NCBI RefSeq assembly: GCF_042242105.1
Contig: NC_092022.1
Coordinates: forward strand, 12,458,001-12,522,000
DNA from: Pempheris klunzingeri
Lineage: Eukaryota; Chordata; Actinopteri; Acropomatiformes; Pempheridae
Direction of reading: 5' to 3'
Length of the DNA stretch: 64,000 nt
Part shown: in pieces, positions 38,201 to 50,036 of the stretch
Layout: every line of letters starts with the position of its first letter
How positions within the stretch are numbered: the stretch's first letter is position 1
Made by a program: the position numbers and the translations under genes
The notes under the pieces: generated by a model
What the model was told of the DNA's origin: nothing
What the model saw: the letters and a program-made list of their open reading frames with translations, nothing else
Database searches by the model: none

Positions 38201-41200
38201 CTCGGAAGGCAGATTTTGTCAAGTGACCGACGCTGACTGGTCATATTTTGCCCCATTATGACAAATCCTGCGCCCTGAACGCAGCCAGGAGTACAGTCTC
38301 CCATTCGTTTAAACGCCTAATTCCTCTTGTGTACTGTGTGGTTTTTTAAACTCTTTCACGTTCATCAGCTGTCCTGGTCAGGAGCCTTAGCTTTTGTATT
38401 TTATTTGTGCATCACTTATTCATATCCTCGCATTACTTATTTATTCCGCGCTAATACGCATAATTGAAATGATTATGATGAGGAAATGATTTGACAATAT
38501 TGTTTTGGACTGTCCGCCTTGGTTCTATTATTGCCTGCTAAAAGAAAAGTTTGTAGTTTTTATTTACTGGGGACTTGGGACTTTTTTTTAAAATGTAGAG
38601 ATGGTGTTACAATGAGAGTATCGACATACGGATACACTTTAAATGTCATAATTTAGAAAATTTTATTATAGGCCAATTAGAATGTCTGCTTTTCCGTATT
38701 TAGAAATTCAACTTCGAATTGAAGCTCTGCCTTTTATCCTATTAACTGTATAATGTACAAAATAATTCACACTGTTGCAATAGACAATGACATTTTGATG
38801 TGCAAATTATTATTATTGTTGTGCAACTGTACAACACTAATGCTGCGGCATGTGTCGAGCATGTGGCCATACAGGCCACAGGCCAAAGCGTTTACATAAA
38901 TATTTCCACTGTTGCGGTTTTTCATCTGGGCCTACCAAAAATGACCCCAGTACTTGTGCTTCACGGGTCACAAATAAACATATATTCTTGTTTTTTTCGT
39001 GCCGTTTATCCACATTCACAATCTCGCTTATTTGGATTACTATGACTGAAATGTTTAGCCCTGTAAATGTGTAGAAACACAGAATTTGGAGGTTTTTAGT
39101 CAATTATTAGCGACCTAAATTGCTACTTTTCTTAAACGGACCCTCAAAGCCAAGTTGCAGGAAAGCGTTATGGAGCACGGTGTTAAATTCAGCGCACTTG
39201 TGTATTTATTTATTTTTTTTAAGTTGCTGAATATATAGTTGCTGAAATCCAAATTCCTCTCATTCTCAAAGTTTATGGTTTTCTATAGAACAAAGGGATT
39301 TAGCGTTACTACAGCCATTCGGAGTTTTATGGTGGACGTAGAGAGGATTTTAGTGGTCAAATTCAAGTGCTGTGTCTGGACAGCTGTCTGCTTTCTTTGT
39401 ACTTGGATGCAGGATGCATCATGTGAGACAACCTTTTGTCTGTTGGGGTAGTAAACAAGCTAATGCCAATGCCACCTTTTTTCACAAATACGCCTGCAAT
39501 GGACTCTCATTTCCAATGCTGAGCTCTGATGATGTTGCTTGTTCTCCCCCTTGCTGCTGGAATTCACCACAGACACTAACTTTGTTTTCAATTATTTTCA
39601 AACAACACAGGTGTCCCATAAGTGATTCCAGTAGAGCCACAGTGTTATTGGAGTATTGGATAATAATTCAAGAGTCCTTTGCAACATTTAGGAAGTAGCC
39701 TATAATCATAAACAATGGGCCATCATATTAATTTCACCTTGTGATAGTATCAGTTAGTCTATAAAGATTCAAAGATGGCCCTCAACAGTACAATTAAAAG
39801 TTTACAATGACGCAGGAAAGAACACGCAGGCGCATCCTTTCTCCAAACCATTCATTTATTACAATTTATTTAAAAAAAAGTCCGGAGGACATGTCTTTTT
39901 ATCAGTCACCCACAGAGAAATGTCGACTTTCCGGTGGAAAATAAAATGATCACAGCAGCTTGGAATATCAGCTGGGACTTATTTCATTTTAGAGGGAAAC
40001 GTCGGATACATTCATACTGCTTGGTCAATAGGTCCAGGCTGAGTGGCCTGTAAGCAGCCGTTTACAAGAAGACTAATTGTTGCTCTGCTTTGAAGCTTCT
40101 AGACAAAAGCTGCAACTCAAAACATTTCATTTGATCGACTAGTGACTCCAAGGAGACGTTATATTCCAACATATCAATTTGAGTATTTTCAGAGTAGCAG
40201 GCTCACACATTGCGGTGATACTGTGGGCGGTGTTGTCAATAACCACTCCAACGTGGAATACTGCTGAATCCAGCAACTTCAGGGGAGTAATTACGTTTTT
40301 CTGAGCTTGTGTACATGTCATCAGGGCATATTTTCCCTCTGGTGTAGATACTAGGTCCTAGGGCTCCATTGGTTTTACTCCTGCAGGAACTCCAGGACCT
40401 GGAGTCTTGAATTGCGCAGTCGTCCTCCATGGACTCTGTCATGATCCAAAGTCAAAGGGAATAATGAGAGTGGCCCGATTACTTTACCCTGCACAGTCAA
40501 CATGCATGCTATGTATTCTGCATTGCCTAACCGCTGCTTCAACTTCAGTTTACAACATAATTATAGTCGTCCACCACTGGTTCACTGTAGCGAGGTTTTT
40601 CATCTGGTGAAAGAGAGGAAAACTAAATAAAATGGCTGATGAATTAATATGTTGCATAATTTTAAATAGATGAGCCCCGGCTCATCTGCACCTCTGTTTA
40701 ATGGTCATCTGTGCAGCAGACTCTTGTAGTCACTATTAAAGAATAAAAAGGGATCAAAACTAATAATGTAACCCTTGTAAAGATATTTCCAGCATATTCA
40801 TTGACCACGGTGTAAAAATGTCCTGGGGAGACCCAGAGATTTGTAGAAGAGTGCGACTCATTCACTGTGATTTGTTAAACTTTGTCGAAATAGTGAAACT
40901 ACGATTAGACTCATGAAATTGGTTTTTAAACGGGTTTCTACATTATCTGGGCTACATTCACAGCGATTGCTTACATATATGTAGCCTGGTGCTTAATCCG
41001 GAATTAAGTGTAACAGTGTGAGTGGATAAAATCTGATCAAATGTATGATTAAAATATCACAATTACCAATAGACCAATAGTTTTCCTGATAGGGATAGTG
41101 ATTCCTAGTTAATAGTAATAGCCATGGTAATTAATATTTTTTTATTATAATAGTAGCAATAATAATAATGACGATAACAATAGGCTTACCTTTATATCTC

Positions 41201-41491
41201 CATAACACTATGAAATGCATTTCACTGAGTTCACTCTGCAGTTTGTGCTGTGCCTGTTTAAGGAGCTGTAGCTGTTGAGCTAGCCCACCACCAGCCCATA
41301 AACATAAACACACACAGCACATATCTCTCTAATTGTCATAAGCCAGCAAACAGGAATCTGGTACTGGTTTTCTTAGTGCGCCTGTGGTGGTTGGAAATTA
41401 TTCGTTTGAACCTTCGAGATCTAACCTAAAGCCAACCACTCCTACACATCCAACTCTTCCAAATTGATATATGACAATATCTACTTTCGAT

Positions 41492-41497
41492 CACGTG
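41492..41497. promoter_or_regulatory. CACGTG E-box upstream of hoxc11a
   Basis: CACGTG starts 121 bases before the start codon. The 20 bases from 41491 (TCACGTGTCTGCGGGGCGAC) resemble those at 63483 upstream of hoxc9a. Function inferred. Confidence 0.45.
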
Positions 41498-41612
41498 TCT
41501 GCGGGGCGACTTAGACGGATTGCGCGTCATCTCGCCTTCCCAAATTTTTCCCTTCTGCTGCAGCTCGTATCCAAAACATCTATCTATAGTACGGAGTACG
41601 AGAGAGAGAAAG

Positions 41613-42176
41613 ATGTTTAACTCGGTGAATCTGGGCAACTTCTGCTCCCAGACGCGCAAAGACCGGACATCCGAGTTTGGGGACAGGACGGGCTGCGCGT
41701 CCAACATCTACCTCCCCAGCTGCACCTACTACGTCCCCGAGTTTTCTGCCGTCTCCTCGTTTCTTCCACAGGCCCCGTCTCGGCAAATCAGCTACCCTTA
41801 TTCCACAAATCTGTCTCAAGTACAGCCGGTACGGGAAGTTTCTTACGGCTTGGACCCTGCTAGTAAATGGCACCACAGAGGCAATTATGCATCGTGCTAC
41901 TCGGGAGAGGATCTGGTGCATAGGGACTGTCTTCCACCATCCACCATGACAGAAATGCTTATGAAGAACGAGAGTGTGTACAGCCACCACCATCACCATC
42001 ACACCCATCCCGGCTCCAATCACCCCTCCACAGGTTTCTACTCCGGCGTGGGGAAAAACAACGTCCTCCCCCAAGGTTTCGACCGCTTTTTCGAGACCGC
42101 ATACTGCAGCAGCACGGACAATCAGTCAGACAGTTGTTTACAAAAGGGCGAGGGGGGAAAGCTGGAAAGCGACTCC

Positions 42177-42208
<32 letters not shown>

Positions 42209-42348
42209 GCAGCCCGCAGCCTCTGTACCCGGAGCCCCGGAGCAGGAAAAAGACCCAGAAGATGAGGAGGAACATACAAATTCAGGCTCATGCACGTCTT
42301 CCTCCGCAACAACCAAGGACGGCAACGCCAGCAAGAGCAGCCACTCGA
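41613..42348 (+). CDS. hoxc11a: Hoxc11a, exon 1
   Basis: Group-11 Hox transcription factor of the C cluster, expected to act in sacral/caudal axial patterning. The exon codes residues 1-245 plus one base. The N-terminus [12 protein letters not shown] and the blocks [61 protein letters not shown] and [15 protein letters not shown] follow HOXC11 closely. Two homopolymers stand out: six His at 41985-42002 and twelve Gln at 42177-42212, followed by an acidic [11 protein letters not shown] stretch. The ATG at 41613 gives the conserved start; the open frame to its left has no Hox similarity. The donor is TCGA|GTAGGT, GT at 42349, phase 1, which restores SHSSTPRTRKK. Joined product 322 aa. Confidence 0.96.
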
Positions 42349-43716
42349 GTAGGTACACCGAAGCAGTAAAATGGGGGAAGGTTAAGGGGACTAGCCCGGT
42401 GTTTTGTCGGTCAGATTTTATGTGGAGTTTTATAAGCATTCAAAGGATTTTATTATAACCCTACAAAGCTCTTTCTTGCAACGAGAAGAATTTTTACGAT
42501 GGGAAAGCGCTTTGAAAAAAGGGGGATGTTATACACAGACGCCTCTATGGTGAGAGTCTGTGAAATTTTTAAGAGAGAGCTATTGTGACAAATGTTAACT
42601 TTGATCATGAACTTGCGTTGGGAATTTTAAGGGATTTTGTCGTTGGGCTGTCGAGAGTAAAAACCAATTGGGCAGAACATTGCTTTTGGCGTCTTGTGAA
42701 TTTTCTTTTAGCACAGGGTTTGCCCGCAAAAGACATGCTGCACAGAGTACTACAGACTTTACGGTTAAATTGATTTCTATCTATCTATCTGTCTATCTAT
42801 CTATCTATCTATCTGTCTATCTGTCTATCTATCTGTCTATGGTATAGGTTCTTTATAATCGGTTTCTTCCATTCACAAGCAGACAGTAAATGAATAAGTT
42901 GTAGAGAATCGAGTGTTTTGCCTCGTCCATGTATGAGGAGAATGTATCTGTCTGCTAATTATACTATTTCCCCAGTAGCCGCTGAGTAAAAAACTAAAGT
43001 CCAGACCCACTTAGGTTTTCTTTTGCATTTCACCTCCATATTGATGATTTGCATGCAAGCTGACATTAATGTAAACTTGCCCGAGAAGCATGAAGTCAAA
43101 TTCTGCTTGAAAAGAGTATTAATGCAGCACACAGGTCCTATTGGGCTTTAGCCACATTGTATTAGCCCAGTCAGGCTGCAGATTGAAGCTAACTGAGGCT
43201 GCCACTCATCCACTCAAAAAACAATAAAGAAAAATCTATTTCCCCAGTCACCTGTTTGATAAGAAGTTATAGGGCCACAGAGGTCTGCACAGGCCACTGC
43301 AGACATGGGCAGTGCATTTCACCCCACTGCCAGAAGATTGTGTAAATTGTTAGTTTAGCTCCAGAGGAATGTGGCGCACATAATGCGCTGAAATACTTCT
43401 GTTGTATATTTATAACAGATAAACACGTACTTAGACGCTGTAAGTTGATATTATTTCCTCCAAGTGTTGGGATATTTAACACTTTTTATGGCTGGTTTAT
43501 CTGATAGCCTCAGCTACTTTGCTTGATGAATGCTGGCTGAAATGTTATCATTACTGACGCCACTGAAACGAAATTCTTAGCATCTTGCAAGTCTTTAGTC
43601 ACCTCAGCACTAAAGCCTATATTTTATCCCCCTTTTTGCATATATTACTATTGCCAATTCATGAAACCTTGCTGCTATTTCCTACCAGTTTATTCTTATT
43701 AATTTTTTTCCTCCAG
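42349..43716 (+). other. hoxc11a: hoxc11a intron
   Basis: A 1.37 kb phase-1 intron with a T-rich acceptor tract ending in CCTCCAG. It contains a (CTAT/CTGT)n microsatellite and nothing else recognisable. Confidence 0.9.
42774..42840. repeat. (CTAT)n microsatellite with CTGT variants
   Basis: About 16 tetranucleotide units in the hoxc11a intron. Confidence 0.95.
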
Positions 43717-43949
43717 GCACTCCTCGTACAAGGAAGAAGAGGTGTCCATATTCCAAGTTTCAGATTCGGGAGCTGGAGCGGGAATTCTTCTTTAACGTTT
43801 ACATCAACAAAGAGAAAAGGCTTCAGCTTTCGCGAATGTTAAACCTCACCGACCGCCAGGTTAAAATTTGGTTTCAGAATAGAAGAATGAAAGAGAAGAA
43901 GCTGAGCAGAGATCGCCTCCAGTACTTCTCTGGAAACCCCCTATTGTGA
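43717..43949 (+). CDS. hoxc11a: Hoxc11a, exon 2 (homeodomain)
   Basis: Codes residues 246-322. After [13 protein letters not shown] the homeodomain (about 250-309) reads [51 protein letters not shown]297, F298, N300 and R302 are the invariant helix-3 residues. The [20 protein letters not shown] string is specific to group 11 and, as far as I recall the human sequence, identical to HOXC11, as is the tail [13 protein letters not shown]. The TGA stop is at 43947-43949. No PBX-type hexapeptide is present, as normal for this group. Confidence 0.99.
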
Positions 43950-44697
43950 GCAGAAAGTGTCACAGTCTTGGTCAGTGACATTAAGGCCTCCTCTTATCTC
44001 ACTGAATTGTAATCGTGGGCATAACCATTTTCTAAAGGAGCCCATATCACCAACAGTGCAATGTTTAAGTGGACAGTGGGAGCAATAGGCCTGCATGGGA
44101 TAAAGTCGCCATTTTCTTATTGCCCTACGGCGGCGATGAATTTCTAGCTGGTCCCCAGAAAGGCCTACATGGTTAGAATAATCATTTATACCTATGCTGT
44201 TCTTGAATATGTCCCTCTATTTATCACGATTCTCCATTGTGTTTATTCTATTGTTCATATAGACATATTTGTTGTTAAAATATCAAATGTAACAATTTGA
44301 ATCCTTATTGCGCAGAGAACTTTTAGCTCTTCCCCTTCCCTCTGGTCTTTGTATATAGCATATCATAATTATTTCTCGACCAGAGTATGAACAAGTTATA
44401 GCAAATCTCCAGGCTGCATTTTTCGCCATTGAGAACTGTGACGTCCAATCTGTGAAAGTATATCCCCATGTACAGAGTAGCCTATGCAATGTGCATTCGT
44501 GACTGTAAATAGGCGTATGTTGAATTTCCTTTCCCCTACCCCTGCTGCTATTTTTCAGTACACTGCCCATACAACTTTAACAGCTTTAACGCCAACACTC
44601 GTTAAATTATTTGCTCAAAACATTGGTGCTTTGGATTCCAGAGAGGAGGAACAGATTGTTGGCCTGTGTATCATTAATATAATACCTATGAAATAAA
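43950..44697 (+). other. hoxc11a: hoxc11a 3' UTR with poly(A) signal
   Basis: AATAAA at 44692-44697, about 745 bases after the stop, is the best candidate poly(A) signal. Extent inferred. Confidence 0.45.
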
Positions 44698-45718
44698 CAG
44701 AAACGTATAGGCAAAACCCAACGACTTTGTGCTTTTTGTGCTATCATTATCACAATTACCATTTCTGCTTTTATTGTCGACAGCCGCAATGTTTGCTGCT
44801 TTCTTTGCTTGGTCGTGAGTTACAGCCTTTTGGAGGCAGCAACTGCTCACAAACGTGTGTATAACCCAAAACTGTTGGCCTACATTCATGACATTAGCTC
44901 ACTTTTAACTTGTGTTAATCGCCACTTCGTGATGATACACACATTTGCAGTGGTAGACTTGGTGGTGGTTGCGAAACGGTGTCGGCGGGCCTACACTTGT
45001 TTGATTCTTGGCTCTTTTAAGGTTACACCACTCTGTAAGATCATGCTTGAATTTTTGCAAGCGTGCTGGACTAAGATAGAGTCCAGATCTTAGAACAGTA
45101 GAGAAAGAGAGTGGAATGATAACCTTTTTAGTGCCCACTAAATGGAATCGCCACTCTTCTAGTCTAGACACTGCCATAAAGGCAGAGGCACTAAATGGCT
45201 ATTTTTTTCTCTTAATTGCACCGTCTGTTCGGGGGGAATGGCGTTCACTTCCGCAGTAAATAGTAAACAAGCAAGACTGGATGTCCGAAGGGGGGAAAAA
45301 AACTTGTCAAGAGGCTTCGACGTGAACTCGGTCTGTGCAGTCTGCAACGTCAAACCAAACCCCAACCCCCTCTGCACACTAGTGCCCTGTTCACCGTCCC
45401 TCCAATCTGAAAACTGGAAAACCACAACCGAGATTTTTTTACGTCATGTAAGTCTAATTTTAAAGAATATTTTTCAAGAAAGATTTGACCGATGAAAGAC
45501 CTCGTGAAGTTCTTATATTCTGCATGTCAGACATGGCCCAGCATTAGGAGTAACAGTCTGTTTGTCTGAGCTGACCCCAAACCTCGGCCTATTTCATCAC
45601 ACCAGTTATGAATAAATAATTGTTGACTAATTGGGCCGTGTGTTAGGATTTATAACGAGGTAGGCAGGGGAAAGGAAATCATAATTAGCATTTTTTCCCC
45701 CCCAAAATGTGTGTGTAT

Positions 45719-45719
<1 letters not shown>

Positions 45720-45761
<42 letters not shown>
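45720..45761. repeat. (GT)n microsatellite
   Basis: About 21 uninterrupted GT units. Confidence 0.95.
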
Positions 45762-45764
<3 letters not shown>

Positions 45765-48245
45765 CTTATGTGAGCGCATGTGTATTTCGTATGTGTTTCC
45801 GTGCATCCGACATATGCGCATGATGATTGCACGTGTGCATTAACTACAATTTATAATTAAATGTAGTCTTTGAACTTCAATAATGTCAAGGCCTTCACCT
45901 TTAACCCGCTGCAATAAAGTGGAATCAAGGAGCCCCTTTAGCCCGGAAATGTGTTCAGCGGCGGAATGGGCCAATGAGAGTGAGTGGGAACAGAAAATGG
46001 AATGTGTACACAGACCAACTTTGACCCCTCGCATTAAACTACAGGTAACTTTGCCAGCTTTAGCACGCCCAGTAAATACACTTTATTGTCCTTGTAAAAT
46101 GTATACGTTTTCACGCATGAGACGTTTTAAACCGTGTTGGTATAAACTGTAGGCCTATATTTGTATTCTCTGAAGAAGGAGAAGAGCATGTTGGTGTGTG
46201 GCTGTCGTAATGGGTGGCTCTGTGAGCGCAAACATGACGGGTTGTGTGTGCGGGGTTGTGTTGAGTCAGTGCATCCTTTGATTCCTGACTTTAGATGTGA
46301 CTCCCGTTCAGGCTGCTGTGCACGGATCAAAGAGACTTTCTTTTCTTTTTTTTGCGTGCTAATGTGTTTACTTCTGGGTGTACATTTGCGGCTGGGCACG
46401 TTTTGGTTGAAGTTGTGGGTGAAGCTTGAGTTTTTTAGTCTGAATGATTTAAACGTAAAGAAAGAACAGAGAAAAGGGAGGGAATCTCACCCAGGTTGTA
46501 CCCACGTGCTGCACACTCTGGTGCAGATATGAACGAAAAGCAGGCAAGTATTTTATTATTATTATTATTTATATATTATCTGCTACACCACTGCGATATA
46601 TTGTGACAAAGGAAAGGCGATGCACACTAGCGGAGATCAAGGCTATAGTAGCCCCTCTCTCGCCACACCCACCAACCTTGGCCCTGGGACGGTGACGTGG
46701 GTAATTTGTAGGCTTCTCCAACACACAACGTCACTAACAGAGAGGGCTGCAGAGGCTTCTGCAAATGTTGTCCATCAGCCACACGGGGGCCAGGAGTCTC
46801 CCGGCCCTCTGCGCTGTTTTGTTTCCTCTACGGGATCTCGAAAACGTTTCCTGAGATGGATGCCTCGGTGACATCAGAGTAGTATTATTAGTGTTTGGGA
46901 CAACCTCTCAGTGATGTGTTGCGTGACAGAGGGACAGTCCTGACATGCCTCAGTCTGGACTGTGCACTTGGGTGTTGTGGTGAAGGAAAATGGCGGCGTG
47001 TCTGAGGTAGATGAGGAGGAAGAGGACGTGGCCTGGTGCCATGAAAATGTAAAAAGCAAATTAGGCCAATTAATTCAGTTTCATAAAATCTGAAGTATTA
47101 TTCTAAAGAATCGTTTTTTCTCTCGATCTAATAGTATAAACTATCATCGAGACTTGATTTTGTCCTATTTCGGGAATATATCTTGGCTATAAACAAATTC
47201 GTTTAAGTACAGGGAAGAGTGTGGATTTATATTAACAGTTTAAATATAATTCCCTAATTTAATTGATATGGTAAACATAAGGAATTACAGCGTATTATAC
47301 TTACTGAAAAGGATACAATTCAATCAATTTTTTTTGGTCTTGACAATTAAATGAACAGCTGGAAAATATATATTAAAAAGCTGGAGAAAAATAGAAAAAT
47401 TACTATTTACAGAAAACATATTGAGGTGACTTTCATCGATTCTATTTTTGTCACATTTCCAAATATTTTGCTGTAATTTTAAGTTTCCACCAGCTAGAAT
47501 TTCTTAATTGTTATTGTGTCTTTAATAGCCAAGGAAATGTAGGGATTTTCCTGTTTTTTGTCTGTGTAAATACTAATCAAAGGGTTATAGGCTATTGAAT
47601 TGGTTTTATACTACAGTGTGCTACTCACATCTCAGCACCTATCCTGTTCTATAGGGCCATAAAACAGTTCGACGCTGTAAAACGAGCTCCTGCTATTGCT
47701 GTAACCAAATAACTCTCAAAACGCTTGAATTTACATTAGCGCATTTGTACGGGGCTATTTATTTATTGTTGCCACCAAGCATAGACGGAGTGTAATTTAT
47801 AGCAACTTTTAAGTTGGATATGGCGGCTGGTGTGTGTATTTGGTGTGGTCCTCAGTGGTAATAATGCAATACTTTGATGGCGGCTACCGCTCTTGTTTTT
47901 AATTAAGAACTCACATGATTCTGACACCATCAATTTCCACTTGTGCACTGAGTGGACAGCAGCATGAAAGAGGACACAAAGCAGAACCTCCTCACTTCCA
48001 ACTGGAAAGATATTTCAAAGTGGCTGCCAGGAGCAAATTAGTTGTGTCGCCCCAGTGGCTCCTGATTAGTACAATAAGGAAACCCACAACCGGGCCGTCC
48101 GCCCGCAGAATTCAACACCCATACCTGTTCGCAATATAATAACAGCCTCCAGGTTTGCAATCAATCGGACGACAATTTATTGGCCAACGTGCTGGCTGTA
48201 GTTTAGACAAGTGTAAAGACTGTGGTAAAATACAGTCAGTCAAAG

Positions 48246-48272
48246 CGTGTGTGTGTGTGTGTGTGTGTGTGT
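48246..48272. repeat. (GT)n microsatellite
   Basis: Uninterrupted GT run. Confidence 0.9.
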
Positions 48273-49291
48273 AGCTCAGGGTGGGTTACACGTTGGCGTG
48301 CAGTGTTAATGTGTGAGGATTTTCTTGAGGGTTTAATGCACCCAAAAATACAACACGCGCACATTTTAAAAGAAGTAATAGGTATAATTATTATTATTAT
48401 TATTTACATGTAAAACTATCCTCACAGCAAACAGAGTGTTTTTTTTAATTGAAATTGTTTGGCTAAACGACAAAGTTGGCAATAAGCATCTGCAGAAAGA
48501 AAGTGCCGAGATTTGCAGCAATGCCTTATTGCAAAATAATCAGTGTTGCGCTCATGGTTCAATGAGACGAATAGAGCTGGTTAAAGAGTAAACAGCAACA
48601 GAAAGCGTATTTTGTTATGGAAGCAGAGAGGTAGGCCTGTGCGCGCTCAGTGAGAGCTTTCCTCCATTTCTTGATAGACTTTTTACTCTTAATTCTCAAC
48701 ATACACAAACGAAGCTCTAATACGAGCTGTATTACACATCCTTTAATTACCCACCCTGAGGTCTGTAGCAGCACAGTACGTGTTTTTCACCTCTGTCTCA
48801 CTATATTGTGGACTTTGTCCTACATAATTTCGTGTGATCGTTTCAGGCTCAGATTTAACGTTATGTGCGATGATAATTTCCATTCTATACTGTCAGGACT
48901 GTCAAAATCACTAACTCACGGCCGTGGCATTATAATACACATTTTGTTCGGTCCATAACATCACTATACTTTTCCTCATATTCTGTCAGCTGTGTGACAA
49001 CTAGTCAGCTGTTCTTCTTATCGTTTCAGGTCTTTGAGATCACGATGTTCTCTGCATCTCCTGTGAAATGTAACATTATTTAGAACTCAGTGCTCCTTTG
49101 CGGAGTTGTACACATATCATTTGTTTTTATATGCATGACTTCTTTTGTGTTAGGCTGAGTTGGAGTTAGCCTGCAGGCTAGGTGGGAATGTGTCATAAAA
49201 CAGTTTTTGTGTGCGTGTGACAGTGGTGTGACTTTGTGAGGTGGGCTAAACATAAGGTGGGGTTATTAATGTGTCCCCACATGAGGAAGAA

Positions 49292-49316
49292 TGTGTGTGT
49301 GTGTGTGTGTGTGTGT
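49292..49316. repeat. (GT)n microsatellite
   Basis: Uninterrupted GT run. Confidence 0.9.
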
Positions 49317-49793
49317 GGATTAAAGAAAGATGGAGTGTGAAACTAATAGCCTTAAATAATAGCTTCAATCCTTTATTCCAGCATTTTTCTGTTCTCGGGA
49401 GGAAATCATTCTACGAAAAGTCCTTTTTTCAGTAACTACATTAAACTTACTGACACATGCCAGTTTATATCACCTTCCGTGTTTCTTTCACTAATGCACA
49501 AATCACAAAAACTGAACACGCCAGTTTTTCATCCAACATCAACTATCTGTAGCCATAATTGGCCACATTTCTGTCATAAACGTGTGCAGTGTAGGGATGG
49601 ACAATGACCACAAAGACACTGGTTATTCTAGTCATTTATTTACTTACTTATCTCACATGCAGCACATCACAGTCAGGCAAAGGCTTTGTCTGATCTTTAA
49701 ACATCGGCGTTCATATGCAAATGCTGACAAATATTCAAAGAGACACGCTGATGATATATCCTGCCCTTGCCTTTGAAAATGATTCTGAACTGG

Positions 49794-49811
49794 ACAGGCA
49801 GACAGACGGGC

Positions 49812-49848
<37 letters not shown>

Positions 49849-49855
49849 GGCAGGC
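49794..49855. repeat. (GACA)n microsatellite
   Basis: A run of about 15 tetranucleotide units with GGCA variants at both ends. Confidence 0.95.
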
Positions 49856-49984
49856 GCGCGTGCGTGCACGCTCCACTGCTGGAGGACACGAGCGCACAGC
49901 CGCATAGTTGTGGAGAATGATATCAACGAACATTTTGAGCAGCCTAAACGCATGCCATCATTATTTGCAGTGGGAGTTTGGAGA

Positions 49985-49985
49985 T

Positions 49986-50036
<51 letters not shown>
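49985..50036. repeat. (GT)n(GA)n compound microsatellite
   Basis: About 13 GT units followed directly by about 13 GA units. Confidence 0.95.

Larger units (their letters stand above)
30942..41491. other. hoxc12a-hoxc11a intergenic region
   Basis: The longest gene-free interval between the Hox genes here. In mammals it carries the antisense lncRNA HOTAIR; nothing similar can be recognised by eye, and its sequence is poorly conserved even among mammals. Besides microsatellites (31367-31415, 35249-35283) and an A run (34217-34234) it contains a DR0-like pair at 34595-34606 and a 68-codon minus-strand frame at 40236-40442 discussed under findings. Confidence 0.5.

Noticed and set aside
30942-41491. 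HOTAIR orthologue
   Set aside because: The interval is the right one, but no HOTAIR sequence can be recognised and fish orthology is not established.
42349-42354. Alternative hoxc11a donor six bases downstream (GT at 42354)
   Set aside because: It would throw the homeodomain exon out of frame; the donor at 42349 restores STPRTRKK.
41580-42439. Antisense and alternate-frame reading frames over hoxc11a exon 1
   Set aside because: Shadows of the coding exon and of its CAG run.
49794-49855. CRISPR-like regular repeats
   Set aside because: These are uninterrupted tetranucleotide microsatellite units without spacers in a vertebrate genome.
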